Positions 35,001-46,261 of a stretch of DNA of 64,000 nucleotides are shown piece by piece (the stretch's first letter is position 1; each line of letters begins with the position of its first letter). Below the pieces are notes generated by a model. That model was not told where the DNA came from, made no database searches, and was given only the letters and a program-made list of their open reading frames with translations. The position numbers and the translations under genes are program-made. Origin of the DNA: Dipteronia dyeriana (taxonomy: Eukaryota; Streptophyta; Magnoliopsida; Sapindales; Sapindaceae); assembly GCA_032871835.1 (NCBI GenBank), contig CM065303.1:53358597-53422596 (forward strand), in the 5' to 3' direction.

Positions 35001-36590
35001 AATCTACAGAAAGAAAGACACCAATAATAGATATTCTCAAATTTAGGAGGAAAAATCAACATGCTAAAAGACCCATATTAATTAAACTAAAATTCTTAAC
35101 TGATAAAATTTAAGCTTATGATTGAAATATATATTTATCATTATTCAGAATTCATCATAATAGTTAACTTGTTTAACAAAACATTAACTCCTTTCAATTA
35201 ATATGTCAATAATTTTGCATAAACAAGGTATAATTCCCAAAATTTCAAGTTAACTAAAACTTAAAAAGCAAACATTTACAACACAAAACGAAAAAAAAAA
35301 ACATGAAATTTGCGAAACTCACTTTCGTTTCACATCACAAACACACCACACACCCAAAAAAGAAAAACACTTACAGTTTTTTTTTAAAAAAAAAAAATTA
35401 GATGATTTCAAGAATCAAGATGTGCTTGTTGTTCACTTGAAGAAAAAAATAGAAACATACATTGTTTACTTCCTAAGTCTTTCATATTACAGATATTCAC
35501 AAAACACAATTCCATTACAAGTTTACATCATCATTAACTATGAAAGCACTAAATTCTTAACCAGCACTTATTTAACAAAAAAGATAAAAAATAAGACTCA
35601 AAAATCTAAGAATATAATGCATCAATAACATAAAAATTAATATATATTTTCCCCCAAAAACACATTAAAAAAAAAGTCAATTGAAAAAAGCTAATATCAA
35701 ATTAAAGATATCTGTGATGATGAAGAGAAAAGGAAAAATAAAGATATTTATATGAAGATGGATTTGGTAAAGGAGTGAGAGAAATAGAAAAGAAGAAAAA
35801 TGTTTCCTGAATTCCATCTAAAAACCCCATTCCGGTATATATGTCCTTACTTTTTATTAAATATTCCCTATACAAATGTCTTTTTAAACTAAAAATAAAT
35901 AACATATATGAAATGACATATATATCCTTTAGTTAATAGATAGGACATTTGGACTAAGTAATTTTAGAAATTTATAAGGATATAAATGTAATTTCATATT
36001 CAAACAAATACAAACCATCTATCATTCCCAATCATTATTCATATTCATATTCCAGAGGGGATCGAATTTCCCGAATCTCGTGTAAACAAATAGCGATGTT
36101 GTAACAGAATTATTGTGTACCACCACAAAGACCGGGACTATTTTATCCAAGCTTTTTTCCCTTTTTTAAATTAAAGTATTTATATGTAAAATATTAAATT
36201 TATTTAATTAATTTAATATACTTTATTCTTTTTTAATATTAATATATTTTATTTTAATAATTTAACAAATATCAATTAAAAATCAAATGCTATTTTATTT
36301 TAAATAAATTTATTTATTTTTAACCAAATTTAATTTAAAATAAAATATTTTTTTTCTTTAAATTGAATTGATTTAAAATGATTGTATTTATTTAAAAATT
36401 AATTTAATCTAATTTTATAACAACCTATCATAAAAGATAATTATTTTTAATCCAATATTATATTATACTAAATATATGTATTATTACTTTTATCAAATTC
36501 GCAGACACATCACGGTACTAATTTAATCAAATCCGATTATTGTACGGTTTTAGGGATGGAATGTAAGATGCAGAGTGGAATAGGGGGTGT
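35001..36590. other. AT-rich intergenic DNA upstream of the chaperonin gene
   Basis: No gene seen. Dense AAAT/TTTA runs with poly-A at 35383-35398. Short frames at 35422-35628 and 35702-35905 have no domain. Confidence 0.5.
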
Positions 36591-36600
36591 TAGATATCCA

Positions 36601-36741
36601 GCCCAGCAGTGAAAATGGGCCATACGAAGCCCACTCTCTAGAACCCTAAAACTTCTAAAACCCTAGAGCCTAGAAGCTTCTCTACAAGGATTTATAGTTC
36701 TAAGATCCAGCTTTCGTTACCACTCAAACCCTAACCTCGAA
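36601..36741 (+). promoter_or_regulatory. Chaperonin-10 promoter and leader: site II, HSE-like and telo-box motifs
   Basis: TGGGCC (36616-36621) and the inverted AGCCCA (36628-36633) are site II-type elements common upstream of plant mitochondrial-protein genes. AGAAGCTTCT (36672-36681) is a perfect heat-shock element core (GAAnnTTC). AAACCCTAA (36726-36734) is a telo-box directly upstream of the start. CCCTAAAA and CCCTAGAG variants lie between. Motif presence is direct; function is inferred from family knowledge. Confidence 0.6.
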
Positions 36742-38293
36742 ATGGCGAAGCGTCTCCTCCCCTCTCTCAACCGCGTGCTCATCGAGAAGATCGTCCCTCC
36801 TTCCAAGACCAGTGCCGGTATTCTCCTCCCGGAGAAATCCACCAAGGCAAGTAGTCTGTAGTCTGTACATTAAGTCTGTGCTTAATTGATGCTGTGATGT
36901 TGACGCTTGTGATTTATTGCAGCTTAATTCCGGGAAAGTCATAGCGGTGGGGCCTGGAGCACGTGACTCGCAAGGGAAGACGATTCCGGTGGCCTTCAAG
37001 GAAGGCGACACCGTTCTCTTGTCTGATTATCCAGGCAAAGAGGTCAAGCTTGACGAAAAAGAGTATGTGCTTTTACGTAACAATATCAAATAAGAAAAAT
37101 CTGTTTTGCCTTGTTTTTCTAAACGCTATTTTGTTTGTCTAATATAATGCCTGCTTTTGGTTATTGTGCTTATGATGTTTGATAAAAGGACGCTTAGACT
37201 CCCAATTTATATTATTTATAGCTGGGTAAGAGCTCTGCTAATGTTAGAATTTGCTCAATGTTTTTTTTTAATGGAAAAGTAATCAATTATAAAATTTCTA
37301 TGAAGAGTGAATAATGCTAATATAGGAGTGGCTTAGTGGTGGTAAGAAAAGTTGATATCAAGGGATTAATCTTCCATACTTTGTTTGTTTACAAATAAGT
37401 CATAACATAATTGTGTGATGTTTTTTTGTCATACATATTATTGTGTATTCGATGTTTTAAAATGCGATATTAGTTTTTTAATTTGGTATTTTTTTGGGTT
37501 TTTAAGTGTTTAAAGCTCAATTTGTCAAAGCCCAACAAATTAAAAGTAAAAAAGCAAATGCAAGGGCTTTTTCTTCTTTCATTGTTTATTTCTTTTGTTG
37601 TTGCCGCCATTGTCATCCCAGCACTCTTCCTCTTCGTCTTCTTCTTCCTCCTTTCTTTTGTTTTTTTAAAGAAAAAATGGCTCGACAGTCAAAGTCCACT
37701 AAAGTCGACGTTAACTGCCGTGCTGACTAAGCGGTGCCAAGGTCCGACTAGGATCGACTTTGATGGAAACCGCCTTCTTCAACCGTTTATGCTTTATTTG
37801 TACATTCCCTTTTGTCTGTCTATTTTAATATATTTTTAATTTAAAATTTCGTATTTTAGAAAAAAAAAACTTGAAAAGACCGCCTTCTGTAGCCTCAGCC
37901 TGAGTTGAGGCGATTCAGTGTTGAGGCGGTAGCCTCACCAACTAAAGGCGGCTCTTTTGGAATTTCTGGAAGAGGTGGCTGACCAAGAGCGTTTTTGCCA
38001 TTGAGGGCCTCCTCGATTCGAATTTGAAACACTGTAATGTTGAATGCTTGAATGTGAGTTTTGTCATTTAACATGACATGTGAAGTTAAATGTTGAATTT
38101 GAGTTTTGTGTATCCGATCAAGAACTAAATGTGAGTTGTGGTGAATTGAATATAAGATGTGTATAGATTTATCCAGTTATTGTGAGTATCCATTATAATT
38201 CTAAGTCACTTGTGTGTTGTTGGGTTTTGTTTGTATTGGTGCAGGTATCTTTTGTATAGGGAAGATGAAATCTTGGGTACCCTACATGACTGA
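36742..38293 (+). CDS. CPN10: 10-kDa chaperonin (Cpn10, mitochondrial type), three exons
   Basis: GroES-like co-chaperonin that caps the Cpn60 folding chamber, 97 aa. Coding exons are 36742-36846, 36923-37062 and 38245-38293 (TGA 38291-38293). The protein starts MAKRLLPSLNRVLIEK, has the mobile-loop region (SKTSAGILLPEKSTK), VIAVGPGARD, VAFKEGDTVLL, and ends YREDEILGTLHD, matching the family's usual length of about 98 aa. There is no cleavable presequence, as normal for mitochondrial Cpn10. Intron 1 (36847-36922) has donor AAG|GCAAGT, so it is GC-AG; the nearest GT (36851) would shift the frame. Intron 2 (37063-38244, GT-AG, 1.18 kb) contains low-complexity material. The cytosolic/mitochondrial split is inferred from the absence of a plastid transit peptide. 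No frame damage seen. Confidence 0.95.
37440..38040. repeat. Possible repeat insertion in Cpn10 intron 2
   Basis: Begins around GTTTTAAAATGCGATATTAG and ends around CGAATTTGAAACACTG, with a GC-richer stretch of GAGGCGGTAGCCTC-type inverted words at 37860-38010 that stands out from the AT-rich intron. The boundary words pair weakly. Classification unknown. Confidence 0.35.
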
Positions 38294-39740
38294 GGATTTA
38301 TAATGAATACATTTGCCTGAATTAGTTGTCTTTTGATTTGGAAGGGATTTCACATGAATGTAACTCGTTAAGAAATTCAAGCACATTGGATTACTTGTGT
38401 TATTCAGCTTGGATGGATGGACTATGCTAAATGGACTTTTCTTTTTGCCCGTCTTACTCTTTTCTCATCATCACTTTGTTTTGCATTATTTCATTTGTTT
38501 GTCAAGGATGAAATTACAATATGGTTTAAATTGGATCGTTAGTTATAATCGGGGACAGTTCCATAACCCTTATATTTATATTTCTTCTTTAATTTGTCAC
38601 CGGTGTGCAGTGCACAACACCTTTTCAATAAATCCTTCTATGTTTCGATTAAATTTTATAAATATTTCACAAGTAATTAACTCCAAAAAGAGTACCCCTT
38701 TTTGAGATTTTTTTTTTCTTGAAAATAGCCAAATGTTACGACGTTTTTCTTAAGAAAACATTTTTTTCTAAATGTGGAGGGTCCCTGATTGAAATGATTT
38801 TTATTTTATATTTTTATTTTTGAAATAATTGAAAAGAATTTTTAATTTGTTGATAAGCAAGGAAGAAAATATTGTAATAATGTCGGGTTAAATTTATGGA
38901 TATTTGGGAGATAATATAGATACCGATTGATATTTAACAAATATTGGTTAGGATATGTATTTAATTGTGAGATGGTTATGCTTCCATAGATATAAAGAAT
39001 GTCGGGATATTTGAGATTGAGAGATTGAGATTATAAACCTTCCTCTTGATGAATCATAATTAGAGGTAGAATTATTTAGATCCTTTAAAAATGTTAACAA
39101 TGTGAATGATGATAATAAAGTTGATTAGGAATTTAAAATATGTTTTATGAATTTTGTTTGTGTTATTTGGATTTTATAATATGTTATAACTTGCGTGACG
39201 TATGTTTTATCTGGATTTTATAATATGTGAAGACTTATGTGATATGTTTTATTTATATATTGTAATATGTTATACATTGTTATGATTTATGTAGCTACGT
39301 ATTTAATGAATTATCAATTATGTTTTTATACATTATTATTTTTTAAATATATATATATTATTTTAATCGATATATCTTGTCATATCCTTGTATCCTTATA
39401 CCGGATACATGTATCTATATCCGTATATGTGCTATATAGGTGGATATTTTGTCAAAAATTGGATATTTGTATCTAAAGTAGGAATTTTTTTGTAAATTTT
39501 TAGGACAAACTTAATTAAGTCATTATATATCAAATGAATCAAAATCAAGTCATTATATATCAAATGAATCAAGTCGTTAGCATAGTTATAAATTTAATAT
39601 AAATTAAAATTAAGTAGTTAATAGAATAATAATATAGTACCATGATTGTATGATACTTAAATGATATGATAAGTAATTTGTCTATTTACCATATCATCTC
39701 GTGATTTGTATGATGATGACTATTTGATTTATCATATAGG
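38294..39740. other. 3' flank of Cpn10 and AT-rich intergenic DNA
   Basis: The 3' untranslated region presumably runs to about 38500. The rest shows ATAT/TATCC-rich old repeat (39340-39470) and a short direct repeat of CAAGTCATTATATATCAAAT at 39517 and 39546. No gene seen. Confidence 0.4.
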
Positions 39741-41030
39741 TTGAATATTTTATTAATTTTACTACTAAGGTATATTACCATCTTGATTCGAACAATTATT
39801 TTCTCAAGAAAATATTTTTACGTTGTTTTCAAGTTAGTTATTAATATGTTACGTGTATGTTGTATGATCTCTCATAATGGATCCATGAATTGGATAGTTT
39901 GGATTTTCCCAACTCGATGGATATTGTTGGTCTACATGCATATGTATTGCATATGACATTTGTAGTGAAGGATAATCAAATATAGTGTAATCATCATAAG
40001 TTCATAACTACCATAATATGGTATCTGAGAGCCTGGCATTGTATGTGAATCACTTAAAGAAATATTTTATGTGTCTGTTTCATTGAGGAGAGTCAAAGTC
40101 AAATAATCTTCATCAATTTGACTTATTCCTCCTTGTTGTCAATCACAATTTTGATTAAAATTACCTATACCAACATCCCAACCTTATGCATGAACATCCC
40201 AACTTATTACACTAACATTTCATCTTATTCCACCAGAATCCCAACATCCTTACTCATCCCCACCATCCCCTTCATCTCCGTTATCTTTTCCTCCACTATT
40301 TCCATCAGATGTATGATGGTCATCGGAAGATCTACTAACAGTAACTCCATGATCTATACCAACTTCTACTCTAATCACTTATTTAACATTTATTGTCATG
40401 TCTCGAGCATGAGAAACAATATGTGGATCATGATTTCCCTCATTCTCATCCAAGTAGGCAAGTTTAACCTAGTCAAAACGATGATTCTCATTCTCATCCA
40501 TAACTTCTGCAGCTACTTGAAGTAGATCCATAAAATATGTTTCATTAATTTTTCTTTTCCAGTTGTCATGTCTTTAAATTTTAACTTTATATTATAACAA
40601 CAATAAACAGGTTGTTTATGCTTTGAATAGAGATGTCCACCAAAAGGTACCGATCCGGTTTTGGTTTGAAATCGTCGATTCCGGTTCAGTGAAGAGGGAA
40701 ACCGTAACCGAAACCGCCATACACGGTTTGGGTTCGATTTTGTAACCGGCGATTTGGTCGGTTTTGCTCTGTTTTGGTTGGTTTTGGACGGTTTTGGCCT
40801 GTATTGGTTTTTTTTTTAAATATAAAACCAAGGTTTAACCAACGGTTTTGGTCGGTTTTTAGGGAGCTTAAACCGTGACCGCCGGTTTCGGTTTTTCATT
40901 GACTGTTTTGATTCGATTTCGAACGGTTTAATCGAATCATAGACACCTCTAGCTTTGAATAGACAATGTGGTTCCTTTGTTTTGTGTGGATTAAAATAAA
41001 TGTGTACCAATTTTTTCATAGGCAGAAGAT
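39741..41030 (-). pseudogene. hAT-superfamily transposase C-terminal remnant 2
   Basis: Paralogue of 220-326 plus 1267-2110, here without the LINE but with a hAT MITE at 40628-40951. Minus-strand pieces include the KTKEPHCLF-containing segment at 40960-41019 and the Tyr-rich tail near 39960. Many stops. The two remnants share the imperfect ACATCCCAAC repeats (40160-40260). Confidence 0.6.
40628..40951. mobile_element. hAT MITE, 324 bp, perfect 8-bp TSD
   Basis: Starts TAGAGATGTCCA and ends with the complement TAGACACCTCTA (one mismatch). A perfect duplication GCTTTGAA lies at 40620-40627 and 40952-40959. The paralogous uninterrupted site near 2060 reads AAGCTTAGAATGG, confirming the insertion point. 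The interior has repeated CCGGTTTTGGT-type words. No transposase. Confidence 0.92.
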
Positions 41031-41148
41031 GATGTTTGTGACAACATGCGAACTGTTATTACATGCAATGATGGAGCACGGTTTCCATCTATAATTAAGG
41101 TTTTTTTTTTCCAGACAACTTTAGCAAAAGTTTGGAATAATTTTGATA

Positions 41149-42604
41149 GGATATTAAGATTTTAGTCCCTCTAGTTTATGTTTATCTGAGTGTGGTCCAC
41201 TAGTTTTTGGAATTACTAGCTTCAGTATTTCCGTTAGAAATGTCATGAAAATGAACAGAATGACATTGTCAGGTGTTATAATGTCCGAAATACCCTTTGA
41301 AGGTATTTGATGAAGGGCAGTTTGGTAATTTTATATTTAATTAAATAAAAAATTATTAATTGAAAAATAAAAACTAGCACCACCAGATTCCATCATTCAA
41401 CCACCATTCTTCATCATCTACACCACCACCACCACCACAACCTAGCCATTCATCATCAACAACAAAATTGAACCTAGGACCTCAATTCATCATCATCATC
41501 ATCATCATCATCAACAGTGTCGTATCACCACCGAATCATCATCCTCGACGAAAATTCAACCATTCATCATCATCAACACCAGCGAACTAGTGCTGATCAC
41601 TCCATAACCCAGAACTTTCAATTTTTTTCATCATCAACAAAAATTGAAAAAAAAAAAATGGATCCATCAAATTTGAATCCAGACCACATCACACTGCCAC
41701 CACACCACCAATATCATCAATTGCAGATTTGTCATCACCAGTGCCAAACCAGTGCAGATCTAGGTTCACCAGCCACTCACCATGCTCTACCACCCATTTA
41801 GTTCAGATTTGGGTTCTTCAGAGCCACCACCACATCGCTCCACCACCTACCACGCTCCACCACCCCCAGTGTAGATCTGGGTTCATGATGCCACTACCAC
41901 ACCGCCAAATCCAATCTCAACCGACAACCAAACAAACTCAAACCCAAATACGGTCGTTGGTCTCCCCATTCTCTACCTCCATCAACCACCACCCAAACCA
42001 TCTCATCAAAACAACCACAAGTACCTAAAAAGGATAAAAGAGGGAGAGAGAACGAGAAGAGACAGAGAGAAAGAGATGAATCGGGGAAAGAGATAGAGAG
42101 AAACTGAGAAAGAGATTAAACGGTTGGGGAGAGAAAAGGTGAGACAGAGTGAGGGAGAGAGAGAGAGAGATTAAATTAAGTTGTTTTTATTTATTTATTT
42201 AAATTTATTAATATAAATCATTTAATATATGTATATTTTTTTATTTTAAATTTTAAATTTATTAATTTAATTAAATTTATTAATTTAAATGCATTTAATA
42301 TATATTATTTTAATTTAATTTTTTAATTACTACTATCAATTATTTTAATATTTTATTTTAATTATTTGTAATATTAATTTTTTTAATTTTTTTAATTTTT
42401 ATATTATTAAATACCATTTTTACCCTTATTCCAGACAAGATTCTAGAAGCATTAATCGAATTTCCCATAATGCCCCTTTGACCAAACGGAAGTCAACGAA
42501 AAACAAGTTGAATTGGACAGTAAGGACTTGATTATGTATTGTTCGGGAACTAATGGACTAATCCCAGATAAACGTAAATTAGAGGACTAAAATCATAATA
42601 ACCC
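41149..42604. mobile_element. MULE-like element with long TIRs and 10-bp near-TSD
   Basis: Inverted ends of about 120-150 bp (ATTTTAGTCCCTCTAGTTTA left, complement ATTTTAGTCCTCTAATTTAC right). Flanks AATTTTGATA and AATTTTTATA match at 9 of 10. The interior holds CATCAT/CACCAC triplet runs (41400-41510, 41690-41890) and a GA-rich tract (42040-42175) but no transposase. Frames at 41517-41801 and 41729-42028 are His/Pro-rich translations of the triplet runs and are not called as genes. Confidence 0.65.
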
Positions 42605-42614
42605 AATTTTTATA

Positions 42615-43825
42615 TATAAAAACCAGTTGATACTTTCACATGAGTATAGACTAAATCGACTACAAATTTGCCGTCTAAATATTTATTTGATCTATATCTA
42701 AGGGTTGTCAATTACTCATCTTTGGTCGATTGCAAATGGATGGATCGAATATTGTAGTATTCAATTTAATTTAAATTTTTAAGTTTATTTAGCCTAACTT
42801 ATAAATGTTTTTTTAAAAAGTAGAATACAGTAATATAGACATTGATGCGTAACTTGATCATTGAATCAATTTCAATTTGATAGACATTGATTAATGCATA
42901 ATCTTCTTGTAAACACCATTTTAATGATGAATGATATTTATGATTATCTGCCTAATGATTAGGACTCTAATCAGAAATTTAAGAGGCCGATCAAGTATAA
43001 TAATAATATAGTTTAATTTGCTCTACATTTATTGCTTGATGTTTTACTTCTACTGTTGAGTTTGAATAGACAATTTTAGTGATAAATATATTTATCACAA
43101 TTTTTTGATTTTGCATATAATATTTAAAAAAAAAAAATCTTAAATATGACACCAAATAGGTTTGATCTGTCAAGTTTACATATTTACTCTCTATACATAT
43201 TTATCACACTTTCTATACATATTTATAAATGTGTAAATGGTGAGGTTCGAACTCCCAAAATAATATAATATAAGAGGTTCTGAGTTAAGATAAGATGTGT
43301 TTTATTATTTATTTATTTTTTTAAAAAAAACATGTTTTTCTTCTCTATATTGGCCATTTGTTAAAACCAAATCAACGATCCATCGCATTCAAAAAATCAT
43401 ATCAATCCAATTGTGTTGAGGTGGGGTGTCAATTTTTTTTGTCAAATGTTGCTCCACTTTCGCTTATTTTGCCACTAATTGCATATTGTATATATGTCCG
43501 AAAGAACAAAAATGCAAATCAATTAAGCACTTCTAGGCTTCCACACTATATCTTTCTCTAAATTATAAGCAGCAGTTATAAACGACAATAACGCCTGCAT
43601 TTGGGGTTTAAAGCACTTTTCTGGTATGTTGTAGCCAAAAACAAGAACTTATTAAAAAAAAGGTAGATACAAGTATAGAATAGTAGAAACCATTGACCAT
43701 GACAATTGAAACAGTCTCGGCATAAACTATGTTTATTTATAAACCATTGATCTAGCGATATAAACGCTAGCCATATAATCTGATAATAGTTTAATTTTGA
43801 TTTATGTATAAATAAATTTTAGTTA
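42615..43825. other. AT-rich intergenic DNA, no gene seen
   Basis: Nothing recognisable except a weak tRNA-like word (GAGGTTCGAACTCCC, 43240-43255, minus strand) that may be a decayed SINE. Confidence 0.4.
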
Positions 43826-43930
43826 GACAATATGAGATTGATCTGTTGGTAAACCATTCACATTTGGGTCATGAGATTATGGGTTCGAGTCATTCTCCTT
43901 CCTAAAAAAACATCATATTTATAATGTAAT
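43826..43930 (+). mobile_element. tRNA-derived SINE, family A
   Basis: Starts GACAATATGAGATTGATCTG with a box A-like TTGATCTGTTGGTAAA and box B GGGTTCGAGTC, ending in TCCTTCCTAAAAAAA and a short tail. Same start and end words as the copy at 49719. Confidence 0.7.
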
Positions 43931-44089
43931 ACTTCCAAAAATAAAATAGTCAGAAAATAAAATCATTTTTCTAAAATACAAATTTGGAATTAGGAGGAAA
44001 GGATACAATTTAAATTCACAAAAGTTCAATGTATGGATGTGAAGGATTTACACTTGAACCATCTCAAGTATTGAATTTGTTAACAACCT

Positions 44090-45080
44090 TTTTTGATGAG
44101 GGACTAAAAATATAAATTCCATCGAACTAATACCTGGTAGGATTTGGATCGAGACCAATTCCTAAATACCAGGAAATATTGATACCACAATCTGGGAAAG
44201 GTAGATGTCACCACATCATGCATTTACCTGGTAACAAGAAGAACTGATACCACGATACCTCCTACCTAGTATCAAGGTACTGCGACACCTATCTAGAGTA
44301 CAAGTAATGTGACATCAATACAAGACCAGTATGTGCACTTCATACACTTGGTAGGAAGAATGGTACTAAGAAGGTGCTGGCGTGCTAGAGTGAGAACCAT
44401 GCCAGCATATGAGGACTAGTATACCTGGAACGATGGACTAGTACCTTGCCCAAATGAAAAGAGCCAACATTCATTTTCAGCAAGGCAAAAGGAAGGTTGA
44501 CCTCCTTGACACTTAAAGTGCCATAAATGAGACAAATTGGTTAACTCAATCCGAATTTAAAAATAACTAAATCTATTACGTAATCAAGAGGAGTAATTCC
44601 CGTGCTAATTTACCGTTTCAGTTAACACCAATCAACTCCGATAATTACATATGAATTGGCCATATTTATGGTCATTGATTGGAAGAATCAATGATCATAA
44701 ATACATCTATAGAATTCGAAGTAAAGAGAGACCGAATTCCAGAAATAAGAGAAATAAACACCTAAGAAGAGAGTTTCCGTTATTACGATACATAGATATA
44801 TACACTTATCGACTAGCACGAAATCATCATCGCCATCTATGTAAAGTGAGAGAGAAAAGAGAATACGATATCGAAAGCTGTAACCACCATTGTATCAATC
44901 CTATGAGTAATAAAACAATCCATTCACATAGATCTTATTCAATAAGTGTTGCACTTTTACCCCGTGTTTATTATACTTTTCTTGTTAAAATCACGGTACG
45001 AGGTACCTTTCCCGCTATGACCTATCAGTTTGTGGCTTGTTCTACATTCCAAACGAATTTTAGTGAACAAAATTCTTTTT
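44090..45080 (+). mobile_element. LTR-like fragment with polyadenylation signal
   Basis: No stable reading frame. A run of CCTGGTA/TACC-rich imperfect repeats (44130-44470) is followed by CCACCATTGTATCAATC, AATAAAAC (44909) and an AT/GC-balanced tail, the layout of an LTR R-U5 region from a plant gypsy-type element. A 148-aa frame at 44651-45097 has no motif. LTR ends were not located. Confidence 0.4.
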
Positions 45081-45459
45081 TAAAAAGTACAAAATAAGCA
45101 ATTTTTTACATAACAATTAAAATTTTGTATTTTTTTTTAATGATAAGTTTTATTAAAACGATACCCGGAACAAACTTGACTAATTGACTTGATACATGTC
45201 TAATTCAAAATTTTGTACTTGAAATTTTAAAATTCAAATCTATTGATATAATAAGATTTGTTAAAAAAAATATATCATATAAGAAAGGTATGGCTAGACA
45301 ACACCAAACTCCAAACCCACTAATTCGATCCAAACCCACTCACCAAAACAGTTATGGTCATTAAAACCCAAAAGACAATAGATCGGGCTCAAGTTTATCT
45401 CTCGAAATCCATTAAAACCCATGACCCATCCATTAAGTTTTATAATAATATTATAATTA

Positions 45460-45729
45460 GAGATAATTACCCCGGTAGTTATCAGCTTTTGCCACCACTA
45501 TCAAAATGGCCACCGGATGGGGAATTGGTTTCAAAATAACTAATTTTGGTAAACAATGTTACACTAATGGCCATTCCATCCAATTCCATTCACTTCCATC
45601 TAATAAGTGACATTTTGTTAAATAAGGGGATATCATTAATTTATTTGAGATATTTTTTAGAAATCAATTTTTTCTTTTGATTTTTAAAACAAATAATTAT
45701 ATTTAATATGTGTATATACGTATAGCATA

Positions 45730-45787
<58 letters not shown>

Positions 45788-45917
45788 CTTTTCAACTTAT
45801 CTCAAATATACCTTTTAGAATTTTAATCTTCTAAAAAAAGAAAATATATATATATCTCAAATGTTTTTTTAGAATTTTTAGATTTTATAACCTTAATCTT
45901 CTAAAAAAATAAACATG

Positions 45918-45957
<40 letters not shown>

Positions 45958-46252
45958 ATACATGTTTGATATATATATTATACGTATATACATACACTAA
46001 ATATAATTATTTGTTTAAAAAAACAAAAGAAAAATTGATTTCCAAAAATAATTTAAAATAAATTAATGATATCCCTTTATTTATCAAAATGCCATTTATT
46101 GGATGAAATTGGATGGAAATGGATGGAATTGGATGGAATGACCATTAGTGTAACATTGTTTACCAAAAATGACCATTTTGAAACCAATTCCTCATCCAGT
46201 GACCATTTTGATAGTGGTGGTAAGAGTTGATGGCCACCAGAGTAATTATCCC
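45460..46252. mobile_element. MULE MITE, 793 bp, about 300-bp TIRs, perfect 9-bp TSD
   Basis: Long inverted arms, GAGATAATTACCCCGGTAG on the left and complement GGGATAATTACTCTGGTGG on the right, about 85% identical over roughly 280 bp, with (TA)n tracts in the centre (45729-45785 and 45927-45950). A perfect 9-bp duplication TTATAATTA lies at 45451-45459 and 46253-46261, diagnostic of Mutator-like elements. No coding sequence. Confidence 0.93.
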
Positions 46253-46261
46253 TTATAATTA

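Noticed and set aside
37483..37839. 118-aa ORF in the Cpn10 intron
   Set aside because: Lies wholly inside intron 2, has T-rich hydrophobic composition and no domain.
41517..42028. His/Pro-rich overlapping ORFs
   Set aside because: Both phases are open only because of CAT/CAC triplet runs inside a MULE-like element.
44651..45097. 148-aa ORF
   Set aside because: No motif, biased composition and position inside an LTR-like fragment with a polyadenylation signal.
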